Positions 1-9,400 of a stretch of DNA of 41,903 nucleotides are shown here, piece by piece. Below the pieces are notes generated by a model. That model was not told the DNA's origin. It made no database searches and saw only the letters and a program-made list of their open reading frames with translations. The stretch's first letter is position 1; every line of letters begins with the position of its first letter. Source of the stretch: an uncultured Methylococcaceae bacterium (GTDB lineage Bacteria > Pseudomonadota > Gammaproteobacteria > Methylococcales > Methylococcaceae); the NCBI GenBank assembly GCA_903859815.1, contig CAIOOA010000190.1, positions 1-41,903 on the forward strand. The letters are read 5' to 3'. Position numbers and translations under genes: made by a program.

Positions 1-1
1 C

Positions 2-808
2 GGCGCGGACAACCCCGCGCAGGCACAACCCGGACTCAAGGCCCAATACAACACCGCGAAAGCGAACAAGGCGGCGATGACGGCAGCCTTGCGTTCCGCG
101 CAGAGCAACGGGCGGGCCTTGGCGATGGCTTGCATCGGCACGTTGAAGCCCAGGCTGGGCAACAAGTGGAGCGCGGCTTGGTAGGAAGCGGGCTTCGCCT
201 CCAGTTCCTTGCAAGTGCCGGCCAATCCGGTGTTCGTGCTGCAACATTTGCATTCGTTTTATCTGGCCCACGCCGATTACGAGGTCAAAGAGCTGACCCC
301 GGACATCTCCTGCACGGCTTTAGTTTGTGCCGGGGCGGTGAAAACCATCGCCGATGCGCAAGTCGCCAGCAATCGGAGCAATTTCGACACAGGCGAAGCG
401 CGGAACCGGCTCGAACAGGGTGTCAAAGCTGCAAGGATGCGCTTGTCCGGCTTGCGCGAGGAGCTTGCGCGTTTGATTGCCGACGACGACCACCGCTGGT
501 ATGCCTTCGGCTTTGACCGCCCGTCGCATGTCGGCAGTCCGGAGACACCGGACAATGTCGTGGTCACACCCGGTGCGGCGGGCAGCGGCCTATTGTTTGT
601 CGATTGGGACGATGCCCGCCGCGCCGACAGTTACCGGCTCCGCGCCATGGATGCCGACGGCAAAGTATTGGCCGAAGTGATGCCGCAGGACAGCGAGGCG
701 AAGCTGACCGGCTTGCCGACCGGGGCCACGGTGGCGTTGACCGTGACTGCGCGCAATGCGGCGGGGGAAAGCCCCGCCAGCGAGTTGGTTGAGGTGGAAG
801 TGCCGTAG
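2..808 (+). pseudogene. fibronectin type III domain protein, interrupted by in-frame TAG; 5' end outside window
   Basis: One frame reads from the window edge to a TAG at 806-808 and is broken only by a TAG at 182-184. The protein sequence before the stop (ending KWSAAW) and after it (starting EAGFASSSLQVPANP) reads as one continuous helical domain, so a sense codon, probably CAG, has mutated to TAG. The N-terminal part is Ala/Lys/Gln-rich. The C-terminal 90 residues or so form a fibronectin-III-like fold: a proline-rich lead-in, then VDWDDARRADSYRLRA, then a threonine/valine-rich strand and NAAGESPAS. The part after the stop has no ATG near it; TTG at 209 is the first usable start. No catalytic motif is visible and I do not know its role. 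Alternatives to mutation are restart at 209 or amber suppression. The relation to a longer upstream gene is certain from frame continuity; the domain call is moderately sure. Confidence 0.6.
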
Positions 809-850
809 GTAGTCAAGGAGTTAATTCTGCTGGTTCCCACGCTCCTGCGT

Positions 851-984
851 CACTGCCATTAAGTTAAGCCAAAATTGGAGTGCAAGATTTATCTTGCATA
901 GGGCGCAAACTCTTGAAAATACATGCAAGATAAATCTTGCACTCCAACGCTGGCAAACGGGAAATCCTTAACTTAATGGAAGTG
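851..984. mobile_element. 134-bp MITE-like element with 18-bp terminal inverted repeats
   Basis: The left end is CACTGCCATTAAGTTAAG (851-868). The right end (967-984) is its reverse complement with one mismatch. Both flanks carry the same 12 bases, ACGCTCCTGCGT (839-850 and 985-996), which look like a target-site duplication. Removing the element and one flank restores a perfect hairpin of the GTTCCCACGC-TCCT-GCGTGGGAAC repeat. Inside is a second palindrome (875-947). It has no coding capacity, so any movement would need a transposase from elsewhere. A further exact copy of the terminal repeat lies at 2516-2533. Confidence 0.6.
875..947. repeat. 24-bp perfect inverted repeat of the GGAGTGCAAG family
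   Basis: Arms 875-898 and 924-947 are perfect reverse complements, and each arm is itself a small hairpin (TGCAAGAT-TT-ATCTTGCA). A related palindrome with different inner bases lies at 11020-11075; degenerate relatives are near 5922-5947, 11733-11757 and 37627-37680. The shared outer word is GGAGTGCAAG or GGAGTG. Confidence 0.75.
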
Positions 985-1331
985 ACGCTCCTGCGTGGGA
1001 ACCAATCTGGGCCGTTTCACGGGTCCGGCGGCGCAGGAGCGTCGCTGTCTGCATTTCCACGTTGGAGCGTGGGAACGATGGAACCAGCTTGACAAAAAAA
1101 ATGATTGGGCTAGTATGGAAAAGTTTTTTTGCCGACATTTTTGTCGAGCAAAGGGTATTTTTAGCCTAAGCAAAAAATCTTATGAAGATAAGATGCATCC
1201 GTCAATTTCACCACGATCACGTATCTTAAGTTTTCAGCAAGAGTATCTGGCTAAGGCGGGAATGAATTGAGTCAATTACCTACCAAAATAATTAGGTTGG
1301 GTCACTTACCTATCCAAGCGAGGAAATAGCT

Positions 1332-2294
1332 ATGAGTAAGAACATCGTCGTCTGTTGTGATGGCACCGGCAATGAATACGGCAACAATAATACCAATGTG
1401 GTTGACATGTACGAACCCGTTGTCCGCGACAAAGATCAAATTGCCTATTATGACCCCGGCGTGGGGACTTTCAGCATCTTCGGACGTGAGTTTGGAAAAA
1501 AACTCGGCATTATTTTGGGTCAAGGTTTTGGTTATGGCTTAACCGAGAATATAGAAGATGCCTATTCCTATCTGATGGATCATTATGAACCGGGTGATCA
1601 ATTATTTTTGTTTGGGTTTAGTCGTGGTGCTTTCACGGTCAGGGCGCTCGCGGGCATGTTGCACAAAGTGGGTTTGTTACAAAAAGGCAGCAACAATCTA
1701 ATCCCCTATGCCAGTGGTATTTACAATACCCGAGGCAATGGGCCTATTGCCGAAGGGTTTAAAAATACCTATTGTCATGAATGCAAACCTTATTACATCG
1801 GGGTTTGGGACACCGTAGGCTCGCTTGGTTTATGGTTAGGCAGGGAGTTTTTTGATGACCGTCTGAATCACGATGTCGTCAATGCCTACCATGCCATTGC
1901 CATCGACGAAAAGCGGAAAAAATTCCCGGTCAGCCTTTGGGATGAAACGGAGCTTGCCCCAGAGCAAAATGTGCATCAAGTCTGGTTTGCCGGTGTGCAT
2001 TCGGATGTGGGCGGTTCCTACACGGAACGCGACTTATCCAATATTACGCTGATTTGGATGCTGGAGAATGCTGAGAAGCATGGCTTGCGGCTAAAGGAAG
2101 GATGGAAAGACAAGCTACAGTCCAATCCACTCGGCCCAATGCATGAATCGCGCACGGGATTGTGGCGTCTGTGGCCTTCTGTCATACGGAAAATCCCAGA
2201 AGGTGCGAAAATCCACAAGAGCGTATTAACCCGGACGCAGACTCTACCCGATTACACACCTCAACTGCCCACCCGCTATGAAGTGATTGAATGA
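1332..2294 (+). CDS. DUF2235-family alpha/beta hydrolase
   Basis: A 320-residue protein with the features of the DUF2235 (T6SS phospholipase effector-like, Tle1-type) alpha/beta hydrolase family. The N-terminus opens with VVCCDGTGN (residues 6-14). The nucleophile elbow is GFSRGAF with Ser98. The acid is probably Asp160 in GVWDTVG, and the histidine His223 in AGVHSDVGGSY. Members hydrolyse esters or phospholipids, and some are type VI secretion toxins. No signal peptide, transmembrane segment, immunity gene or secretion gene is adjacent, so here it is an orphan and its substrate is unknown. ATG at 1332 follows GAGGAAATAGCT, giving a good ribosome site. The gene is intact. It is flanked on both sides by palindromic repeats, which suggests a region of frequent rearrangement. 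Family call is firm; biological role is open. Confidence 0.88.
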   Translation: MSKNIVVCCDGTGNEYGNNNTNVVDMYEPVVRDKDQIAYYDPGVGTFSIFGREFGKKLGIILGQGFGYGLTENIEDAYSYLMDHYEPGDQLFLFGFSRGAFTVRALAGMLHKVGLLQKGSNNLIPYASGIYNTRGNGPIAEGFKNTYCHECKPYYIGVWDTVGSLGLWLGREFFDDRLNHDVVNAYHAIAIDEKRKKFPVSLWDETELAPEQNVHQVWFAGVHSDVGGSYTERDLSNITLIWMLENAEKHGLRLKEGWKDKLQSNPLGPMHESRTGLWRLWPSVIRKIPEGAKIHKSVLTRTQTLPDYTPQLPTRYEVIE

Positions 2295-2370
2295 TGGATT
2301 GGGCTTTTTAGGTTGCTTTTCTAGTTCCCAAGCTCCATCTCTCATCGTAATACACAAATGCAGAAGGACC

Positions 2371-2506
2371 GTCATTTCGGCAGGGATGCCGAAATCCAGA
2401 GTCCAGGGATGGCAATCTGTGAGCTTTGGCAGCGTCTAATCAGGCATAGGCGTAACCATCAAGTTACCATCCATGGCCTGGATTTCGGCATCCCTGCCGA
2501 AATGAC
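2371..2506. repeat. 29-bp perfect inverted repeat (GTCATTTCGGCAGGGATGCC type)
   Basis: Arms 2371-2399 and 2478-2506 are exact reverse complements separated by 78 bp. Each arm also folds on itself (TTTCGGCAGGGATGCCGAAA). It lies between the convergent ends of the DUF2235 and TPR genes, so the RNA hairpins could also act as a bidirectional terminator. Confidence 0.8.
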
Positions 2507-2515
2507 GAGGTTTTT

Positions 2516-2533
2516 CTTAACTTAATGGCAGTG
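2516..2533. repeat. solo copy of the 18-bp MITE end
   Basis: CTTAACTTAATGGCAGTG is the exact reverse complement of the left end of the 851-984 element. It is followed at once by GAGTTGGAACTTGGGAAC, half of a GTTCCCAAGCTCC-type palindrome whose other half is near 2329-2341. The left terminal repeat is not recognisable, so this may be a decayed element carrying the 2371-2506 palindrome as cargo. Confidence 0.55.
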
Positions 2534-2558
2534 AGTTGGAACTTGGGAACCCGCGCAA

Positions 2559-5411
2559 TCACCGCTGCCGCTTGGAAGCTGGCGGCGGGGTTGAAGCTGG
2601 AAGCTTGTCGCAAAGCGCATGGGCTGGGGTCAAGATGGCTTTAATCTCCTCGCCTTGTGCAAATCCCAAGCCTTCCTCCATGGCTAGGCAAGCTTGATTG
2701 ACATTTTCGCTGGCTTGCGCTAACAGAAATAAGATGTAAACCTGTCTATTACCAAACACACCCGGGGCTTGTTGGGCATAGGGTCTTAGTATATTAGCGG
2801 CTTTTTGCAAAGTAACCCGTGCCTGGGGTTTGTCTTGCCAGTGCAATTGGGCCTTTCCCAGCGCATACAAGGTGTTGGCTACATCCGGTTGAAACACGGG
2901 AGGATTGATTTTCGCCAATGACCGGCGTATATCCAGCGCCTCAAGATAAAGCTTTTCCGCCTCGCCGCGTCGATGGGTGTCGTCGCCGACCAAATTCGCC
3001 AGATTGTTAAGCGTCTGAGCCAATTCAAGTTGATACCCCTTCGGGTTGTCTTTTGCCAGTGCGCGGTAGATGTCCAGTGTCTCTTGGTACTGCTTTTCGG
3101 CCTCGGCGCGTCGTAGGGTGTCGTCGCCGACCAAATTCGCCAAATTTTTTAGAGTCTTTGCCACATCAGGCAAATACACCGCCGGGTTGTACTTCGCCAG
3201 TGACCGGCGTATGTTCAGCGCCTCTTGGTACAACTTTTCGGCCTCGCCGCTCCGCCGGGTGTCGTCGCTGACTAGATTCGCCAAATTGTTTAGCGTGGTT
3301 GCAACATCAGGTAAATACACCGCCGGGTTGTCTTTTGCAAGTGACCGACGTATGTCCAGCGCCTCAAGGTAAAGCTTTTCCGCCTCGCCTCGCCGCCGGT
3401 TATCGGCTTTAACCAAATTCGCCAGATTGTTCAGCGTGGTTGCGACATAGGGCAAGTACACCGTCGGATTGTCTTTCGCCTGTTTTCGGTAGATAACCAG
3501 CGCCTCATTAAACTGCATTTCTGCCTCGCCACGCCGTTGGGTGTCATATCTGATTAGATCGGCCAGATTGTTCAGCGTCATTGCCACACCAGACTGATAG
3601 ACTGCTGGATTCTCTTTAGCCAGTGCGCGGTATATGCCCAGCGCTTCTTGGTACTGCTTTTCGGCCTCGCCGCGCCGCAGTGTGTCGGCTTGAACCAAAT
3701 TCGCCAGATTGTTCAGCGTGATTGCGACATAAGGCAGATACACCGCTGGGTTGTCTTTTGCCAGTGCGCGGTATATGTCCAGCGCCTCAGTATATAGCTT
3801 TTCCGCCTCACCGCGTCGCCGGGTGTCGTCTGCGACCAAGATCGCCAGATTGTTCAACGTCATTGCCACATCAGGCAGATACACCGCCGGGTTGTCTTTC
3901 GCCAGTGACCGGAGTATGTCCAGCGCCTCTAGGTATTGCTTTTCGGCCTCGCCGCGCCGCCGGGTATCAGCTTTGACCAAAACCGCCAGATTGTTCAGCG
4001 TCATTGCCACATTAGGCAGAAACACCGCCGGATTGTCTTTTGCCAATGTCCGGAAGATATCCAATGCTTCCTGATACTGCATTTCGGCATCAGCGCGCCG
4101 CTGGGTATCGGCTTGGGCGAAATTCGCCAGATTGTTCAGCGACATTGCGACATCAGGCTGATACACCGCCGGATTGTCTTTTGCCAGTGCGCGGCGTATC
4201 TCCAGTGCCTCTTGGTACTGCTTTTCAGCCTCACCACGCCGTCGGGTGTCGTCATCGACCAGAATCGCCAGATTGTTCAGTACGGCTGCGACATAATGCA
4301 TATACACCGCCGGATTGTCTTTTGCCAGTGTCCGGTAGATATCCAGCGCCTCTTGGTACTGCTTCTCGGCCTCGCCGCGCCGCTGGGAGTCGGATTGGAT
4401 CAAGGTCGCCAGATTATTCAGCGCGACTGCGACATGAGAGAGATACTCCTTTGGATTGATTTTCGCCAGTGTACGGAAGATGTCCAGAGCCTCTTGGTAC
4501 TGCTTCTCGGCTTCGACGCGCCGCCGGGTGTCGGCTGCAACCAGAAGCGCCAGATTGTTCAGCGTGGTAGCCACATTAGGCAGATACACTGACGGGTTGT
4601 CTCTCGCCATTTTGCGGGAGATGTCCAGCGCGTCTTGGTATTGCTTCTCGGCCTCGCCGCGTCGGTGGGTATCCGCTGCGACCAGAAGCGCCAGATTGTT
4701 CAGTATGTTTGCCACCCGACCGGGTTTGCTAGATTCGGCATGGGCGGCTTTTAGCAAGTCTTGATAAACCGCTTCGGCTGGTTGGCGTTGGTTTTGATTT
4801 TGCAAAGCCACGGCATAGGCAAAACCATAGTCATAATCGTCGGGTTGGTAGCGATGGGCTTTTTCCAGATAGGGCAAGGCTTGCAAGGGCTTGAAAGCGA
4901 GTTGGAAAGCTTTGCCGACTTGGTAGGCTTCCGCCGCTAGTTTGGCGGTGGCTTTCTCCTCCCATTGCTGGAAGCGTTGTTCGCGCAGTTGTGCGGCTTT
5001 TTCCAAGTCGCCTTGTTGCAAAGCTTGTTGGGCGGCTTTCAGCAATTCGTCGTTGGGCATCAGAACCAAGGCTTCGCGCAAGTTGGTTTCTTGCTCGCGG
5101 AAGCGCTTTTCCCATTCGGCGGTTTCCTTCCTGAGCCGGTCTATATAGTCATTCTGGTTTTTGCTGGTGCGCAATTGCTCATTCAAATAGGCTTCCAGCT
5201 TTGCCAGTGCGGCGGCGGGGATGCCGGGTCCGCATTCGATCTTGACCGTGGTGTATTGCAAGTTGCCACTGAAAGTCGGGTTGCAGGTGCTGACATCGCC
5301 GCCGGCATTGATGTTGGTGCTTTTGTCGCCAGTTTCTTGGATGCTTTGTTTAGGTTGGTCATCGCAAGCGCTGAGCGATAACAATAGCCATAGCAAAAGG
5401 CTAACGCGCAT
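2559..5411 (-). CDS. TPR-repeat lipoprotein with 13 tandem 47-residue units
   Basis: A 950-residue protein. Residues 1-16 are a lipoprotein signal ending in LSAC, so Cys16 should be lipidated and the protein anchored in the periplasm. Residues 31-40 carry STNINAGGDV, a motif echoed in the gene just upstream. A charged, probably coiled-coil stretch follows to about residue 170, then classical TPRs, then 13 near-identical units of 47 residues (consensus LNNLANLVxADTRRRGEAEKQYQEALDI). These are longer than the usual 34-residue TPR or the 42-residue kinesin-type unit. A degenerate unit and a proline-rich, basic tail end the protein. It probably works as a protein-binding scaffold; no enzyme domain is visible. 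Its ATG overlaps the TAG of the preceding gene by 11 bp, so the two are co-translated. It is divergent from the TIR/STAND gene. Confidence 0.85.
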   Translation of the reverse strand: MRVSLLLWLLLSLSACDDQPKQSIQETGDKSTNINAGGDVSTCNPTFSGNLQYTTVKIECGPGIPAAALAKLEAYLNEQLRTSKNQNDYIDRLRKETAEWEKRFREQETNLREALVLMPNDELLKAAQQALQQGDLEKAAQLREQRFQQWEEKATAKLAAEAYQVGKAFQLAFKPLQALPYLEKAHRYQPDDYDYGFAYAVALQNQNQRQPAEAVYQDLLKAAHAESSKPGRVANILNNLALLVAADTHRRGEAEKQYQDALDISRKMARDNPSVYLPNVATTLNNLALLVAADTRRRVEAEKQYQEALDIFRTLAKINPKEYLSHVAVALNNLATLIQSDSQRRGEAEKQYQEALDIYRTLAKDNPAVYMHYVAAVLNNLAILVDDDTRRRGEAEKQYQEALEIRRALAKDNPAVYQPDVAMSLNNLANFAQADTQRRADAEMQYQEALDIFRTLAKDNPAVFLPNVAMTLNNLAVLVKADTRRRGEAEKQYLEALDILRSLAKDNPAVYLPDVAMTLNNLAILVADDTRRRGEAEKLYTEALDIYRALAKDNPAVYLPYVAITLNNLANLVQADTLRRGEAEKQYQEALGIYRALAKENPAVYQSGVAMTLNNLADLIRYDTQRRGEAEMQFNEALVIYRKQAKDNPTVYLPYVATTLNNLANLVKADNRRRGEAEKLYLEALDIRRSLAKDNPAVYLPDVATTLNNLANLVSDDTRRSGEAEKLYQEALNIRRSLAKYNPAVYLPDVAKTLKNLANLVGDDTLRRAEAEKQYQETLDIYRALAKDNPKGYQLELAQTLNNLANLVGDDTHRRGEAEKLYLEALDIRRSLAKINPPVFQPDVANTLYALGKAQLHWQDKPQARVTLQKAANILRPYAQQAPGVFGNRQVYILFLLAQASENVNQACLAMEEGLGFAQGEEIKAILTPAHALCDKLPASTPPPASKRQR
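2872..4704 (-). repeat. 141-bp tandem coding repeats, about 13 copies
   Basis: The DNA encoding the TPR array repeats every 141 bp with high identity, easily followed by the recurring word CGCCAGATTGTTCAGCG. Such an array can change copy number by recombination or slippage and may be mis-assembled from short reads. Borders are approximate. Confidence 0.8.
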
Positions 5412-5868
5412 GGCGTTTCGTCTCCGGTTTGGCAGGGGTTGGCGGGTTTAATTGCACATTGCCGCCGGCATTGATGGCCATGCCTTGATTGCCGTCGATG
5501 GTTTGGTTGATGGGTGGCGGCGGTGTTGTTGCAGGGTTGTTGGGTGTGCGTGCTTTGCCTTGGTTGACGTTGCCTAATGCATTGACTGCCGTGCCTGCAT
5601 TGTTGTGGATGGCTTGTTCGGGCGGTTTGGGGATGAAGCTTTGCCCCAAGCCGAGCAGGACGATCAACACCGCCAAAACAAAGGCGGCGTTGATGATTCT
5701 CCCATACAGTTTGCCGCTGTCTTTGCCGCTGAGTTTGTCGGTTGGCAGCCGTTTTGCCAAACCGACCAACAGCAACAACACAAAACCTGACAACACCAAG
5801 GGGTGGCGTATGCTTTCAACCCAAGGATTATCGAATAGCAGTTTTATCCAAGCAGTCAGGTTTTCCAT
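5401..5868 (-). CDS. small two-TM membrane protein with INAGGNV motif
   Basis: With the start at 5868 (MENLTAWIKLLFDN) the protein has 155 residues. Two hydrophobic segments (about 22-40 and 58-76) are followed by a low-complexity tail rich in Asn, Pro and Gly. The tail contains NNAGTAVNALGNVNQG (89-104) and GNQGMAINAGGNVQLN (126-141). The downstream TPR lipoprotein has the matching STNINAGGDV, so the two products share a short motif and probably act together at the inner membrane/periplasm. A longer reading to 5961 is possible, but those extra residues look non-coding. Its TAG stop overlaps the next ATG by 11 bp. I do not recognise the family. Confidence 0.6.
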   Translation of the reverse strand: MENLTAWIKLLFDNPWVESIRHPLVLSGFVLLLLVGLAKRLPTDKLSGKDSGKLYGRIINAAFVLAVLIVLLGLGQSFIPKPPEQAIHNNAGTAVNALGNVNQGKARTPNNPATTPPPPINQTIDGNQGMAINAGGNVQLNPPTPAKPETKRHAR

Positions 5869-6252
5869 GGTGTGCCTATGCGCGACAGGTTTTAATGATT
5901 TGGGGTGATTATAAATGATATGGGAGTGCAAGGCTTGACTTGCGAGGGAACTCATTGACAAGGCACCAAAGCCATTGGTTTAACTTGCCCCACCTTAACC
6001 CTCACAGCCATTGAGTTAATAAATGTAGGGTTTACGAGCAACAAACATCCCGGATTACGCCGCAAGGCGGCTACATCCGGGCTACTTTAAAGCCGGGTGT
6101 ATTCAAACCAAAAAAAGTCAAAAAATCAGATTTTTTCCGATATACGCCCACTGCTTTCTCCTGCATGATAGGGGAAGCCCCTGCATTGGCATGGCGCTAC
6201 ATTCAGAACATCCCCTTATCCAATCATTGCTTCTTGAGGTTTGCATCAGGCA
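5869..6252. other. 384-bp divergent intergenic region
   Basis: This separates the minus-strand membrane/TPR pair from the plus-strand TIR/STAND gene and should hold both promoters, though none is clear. It contains a degenerate GGAGTGCAAGGCTTG repeat (5922-5947) and a hairpin at 6049-6081. Confidence 0.5.
6049..6081. repeat. REP-like hairpin
   Basis: CCCGGAT (6049-6055) pairs with ATCCGGG (6075-6081), and inside them GCCGC-AAG-GCGGC forms an inner stem. Size and GC-rich palindrome are typical of extragenic palindromic repeats. Confidence 0.6.
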
Positions 6253-6465
6253 ATGCCGCCAGACCCTACCGCCTTACCCAATCAATCACCTGATATGGCG
6301 CAGGAAAAACCCATAGCCTCCACCGAGTGGGACTTGTTCCTAAGCTATAGCCGTGCTGACACCAAAGAGGTCATCGCCATTCGGTCCATTCTCCAAGCCC
6401 GTGGCATCAGTACGTTTTTCGACCGGGAGCAATTGTTGGCCGGCCTGTCTTGGCCACAAGCCTAG
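6253..6465 (+). pseudogene. N-terminal half of TIR domain, cut off by TAG from the STAND/WD40 gene
   Basis: From ATG 6253 (or a TTG at 6241) the frame encodes a short Pro-rich leader and the first half of a TIR domain: WDLFLSYSRADTKE, then a helix, then GISTFFDREQLLAGLSWPQA. A TAG at 6463-6465 stops it. The same frame continues without a gap into the next feature (EQGLRKAKGVAVFIGPSGLG), which is exactly the second half of the TIR fold. The original codon was probably TTG or CTG, as in the usual WPQALEQGL. Together with 6475-10965 this is one broken gene of about 1,570 codons, unless the TAG is suppressed. Confidence 0.7.
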
Positions 6466-6474
6466 GAACAAGGT

Positions 6475-9400
6475 TTGCGCAAAGCCAAAGGCGTGGCGGT
6501 GTTCATCGGCCCTAGCGGTCTGGGCTTGTGGCAAAAGCGGGAGATGGCCTTCGCCTTGGATCGGCAAGTGGCAGAGGAAAAGAATGAAGGCAATTTCCCG
6601 GTGGTTCCAGTGCTGCTGCCCGGCGCGGATGTGACACCGGGTTTCTTGTTCCTTAACACCTGGATTGATTTGCGTTCCGACCCGACCGACCCGGAGGGTT
6701 TGGATGCCCTATGCAAAGTCATGCGGGAAGGGGTTGATGTCGGCTATACGGCGGAAACCGGCAGCTTATGCCCTTACCAAGGTTTGCGACCGTTCAAAGA
6801 AGAAAGTGCTGCGTTTTTCTGCGGACGCGAAGTGTTTGCCCAGCGCATCAAAGAGACCTTGCTGCAACGCGGCCTCGTGGTGGTCATCGGCCCTTCGGGT
6901 AGCGGCAAGTCGTCCGTGGTCCAAGCCGGGTTGTTGCCCTTGCTGCGCCGGGAAAGGCCACCTGCCCTCACTTGGGATGTCGCCACCTTCATCCCCGGCG
7001 ACCATCCATTCCAGCAATTGGCGATGGCCTTGATGCCTTTGTTGGAACCCGATCTGGCGACTACGAATGTATTCGCCGAAGCCAACCAATTGGCGGAATT
7101 GCTTAGAGAAGGCAAAACCACGTTGTTGACTGTGGTGGATCGAATCTTGACCCGTTCCAAGGGAACCAACCGCCTGTTAATCATAGCCGATCAATTCGAG
7201 GAATTGTTCACCCTATGCGAGCAAGCCGAGCGCCAAGATTTCTTGGATAGGTTGTTCCAGACCGATGGGGAATCCCGTTTGGGCGTAGTCATTACCATGA
7301 GGGGATCGTTTTACGGGTATCTGATTGGTTCGAGCCGGTCGCTGAGCGACAGGATGGAAAATTCGGTCATCAATCTTGGGCCTATGACTAGGGAAGAATT
7401 AAACAAGGGCATCGTCGGCCCGGCCAAGCGTTTGGGGTTAAGCTTTGAACCCGGCTTGGCGAAGCAAATGCTGGATGAGGTGGGTGAGGAACCCGGCAAC
7501 TTGCCCCTGTTGGAGTTTGCCCTGACCGAACTGTGGACGAGGCGCGAGGGGAAGGTGTTGACCCATGCCGCCTACGGTGAGATCGGAGGCGTGGGAGGGG
7601 CCATTGTGCGCAGGGCAGAAACCATTTACGAAAGCTTGAATGCGGGGCAGAAGTCGGCGGCAAAACAAACCCTGATGCGCTTGGTTTGGATCAGTACGGC
7701 GGCAAACAACGCACAAGAAGCCGGGCAGCGCATTGCCTATGGGGAGTTCAGCCCGGACTCGCAAAAAGTCATCCAAATATTGGCGGATGCGCGGCTATTG
7801 GTGATTGGTCATCATGGAGTCGGGGGGGAATTCACTGTCGAGGTGGCCCATGAAGCCCTGATTCGTAAATGGTCGAGGCTGCGTACTTGGTTGGACGAAG
7901 ACCGCGAGTTCTTGCTATGGCGCAGAAGGCTGAAAGTCAGCCGGGAAATCTGGCAACAGAATCGGGATGACAACACCACACTATTGCGTGGGACACCCTT
8001 GCTGGAGGCGGAGCGTTGGCTCACTCTACGCGAAGATGCCTTGGATGGGGACGACTCCACTTATATACAAGCCTGTCTGTCGGTCGAACAGCGCAAACAC
8101 TGGATCCAGCACCGAAAAAGGCGAAGGGCTTTGGTGATTGCCAGCAGTCTGGCTGCGATTTTCATGCTGTTGGCCTGTTTGGCAATCATGGAATCCTTGT
8201 CCGCGCTCTCTCAAGAGTTGGTGGCGAAATCATTCCTCCATCTTAAGAGCGACCCGGAACTAAGCTTGTTTTTAGGCATTCAAGCCGTGAAGGCGAACCC
8301 TTCGAATGAATCCGCCGACATCTTAAAACTTGCATTGCAAAGCCCTTTGCTGGCCACTTTGGAATATAAGCGCGATTTCCTATTGAATGTGCGCTTCAGC
8401 CCGGATGGAAATCGCATTGCAGCGACGGGAAAGGATAGGCAACCCTTCATCGTGCATTGGGATGGTATGAGTTTGGGCGAAGCGAAGAAGCCGATGAATC
8501 TACCTGATCCAATCACGATCATTGGCTTGAAAGATGACTGGTCCATGGTTGTGGCAGCAGAAAAAGACTTCAATGCCCGGTTGATAGCCACGCCTTCGGG
8601 GAAGATGCTCGGTAAACTCGAAGGCCATCAGGGGCAATTGGTCACTGCGACATTCAGTCCTGACGGTACTCAAGTGGTGACTACCAGCGAGGACGACACG
8701 GCCAGGCTCTGGGATGTGCATAGTTTGCGCACCATCAAGGTATTTAAAGGGCACAAGGATGACCTGACCTCGGCGGAATTCAGTCCCGACGGAACCCGCA
8801 TTGTCACCGCCAGCCAAGATCAGACCGCCATCATCTGGGATGTGCAGACGGGCGCTAAACTGCTTGAATTAACCGGACACCAAGCGAAAGTGAACAATGC
8901 CCGTTATAGCCCGGACGGGAAGCATATCGTCACCTCCAGCGGGGATAACGCGGCGCGGATTTGGGATGCCAACACCGGCAAGCTGTCGACTTGGTTGGAA
9001 GGTCATGTCGATTCAATCACCTTCGCCACTTACAGCCCCGCCGACCCTAACTTGATTTTAACCGTCAGCCGGGACCGCACTGGCAAGGTGTGGAGAAAAA
9101 GCACGGATGGCAACCACACGGACTGGCATTCCATCAACGAATTGCACGGACATACGGACATCTTGACTTCGGCTGCATTCAGCCCTGACGGCAAATACAT
9201 CGTCACGGCGAGCCGGGATAGAAGCATTCGAATATGGAATTCACTGACCGAACATGGCCGGCTCGCCTATTACGGGCATACCGGGGCCGTCAATGATGCC
9301 GTATTTAGTCCTGATGGACGCTGGGCAGTGTCTGCCAGTAGCGACAACACCGCCAGGCTTTGGGACACGCAAAATCTGCTTCCACCTGTGATCCTAAACG

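Larger units (their letters stand above)
809..1331. other. gene-free stretch with nested palindromic repeats
   Basis: No convincing gene lies here. It holds a palindromic repeat of the GTTCCCACGC...GCGTGGGAAC type split by a 134-bp miniature element (851-984), then another partial copy of the same repeat near 1050-1076. After that comes an AT-richer leader to the DUF2235 gene. Just before that gene two similar 16-17-base words (1271-1286 and 1301-1317, GTCAATTACCTACCAA and GTCACTTACCTATCCAA) lie 30 bp apart and could be a protein-binding pair. Confidence 0.6.

Noticed and set aside
182-184. TAG reassigned to a sense codon genome-wide
   Set aside because: nifD and several other genes end in TAG at their normal length, so at most there is partial suppression.
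995-1270. 91-codon open frame after the MITE
   Set aside because: Its first third is translated repeat sequence and the rest has no coding character or ribosome site.
2872-4704. Regular repeat array as a possible CRISPR
   Set aside because: The 141-bp units are coding throughout with no spacers; it is a TPR array.
2559-5411. Long plus-strand open frames opposite the TPR gene
   Set aside because: They mirror the repeat period and high GC third positions of the minus-strand gene, and have no ribosome sites.
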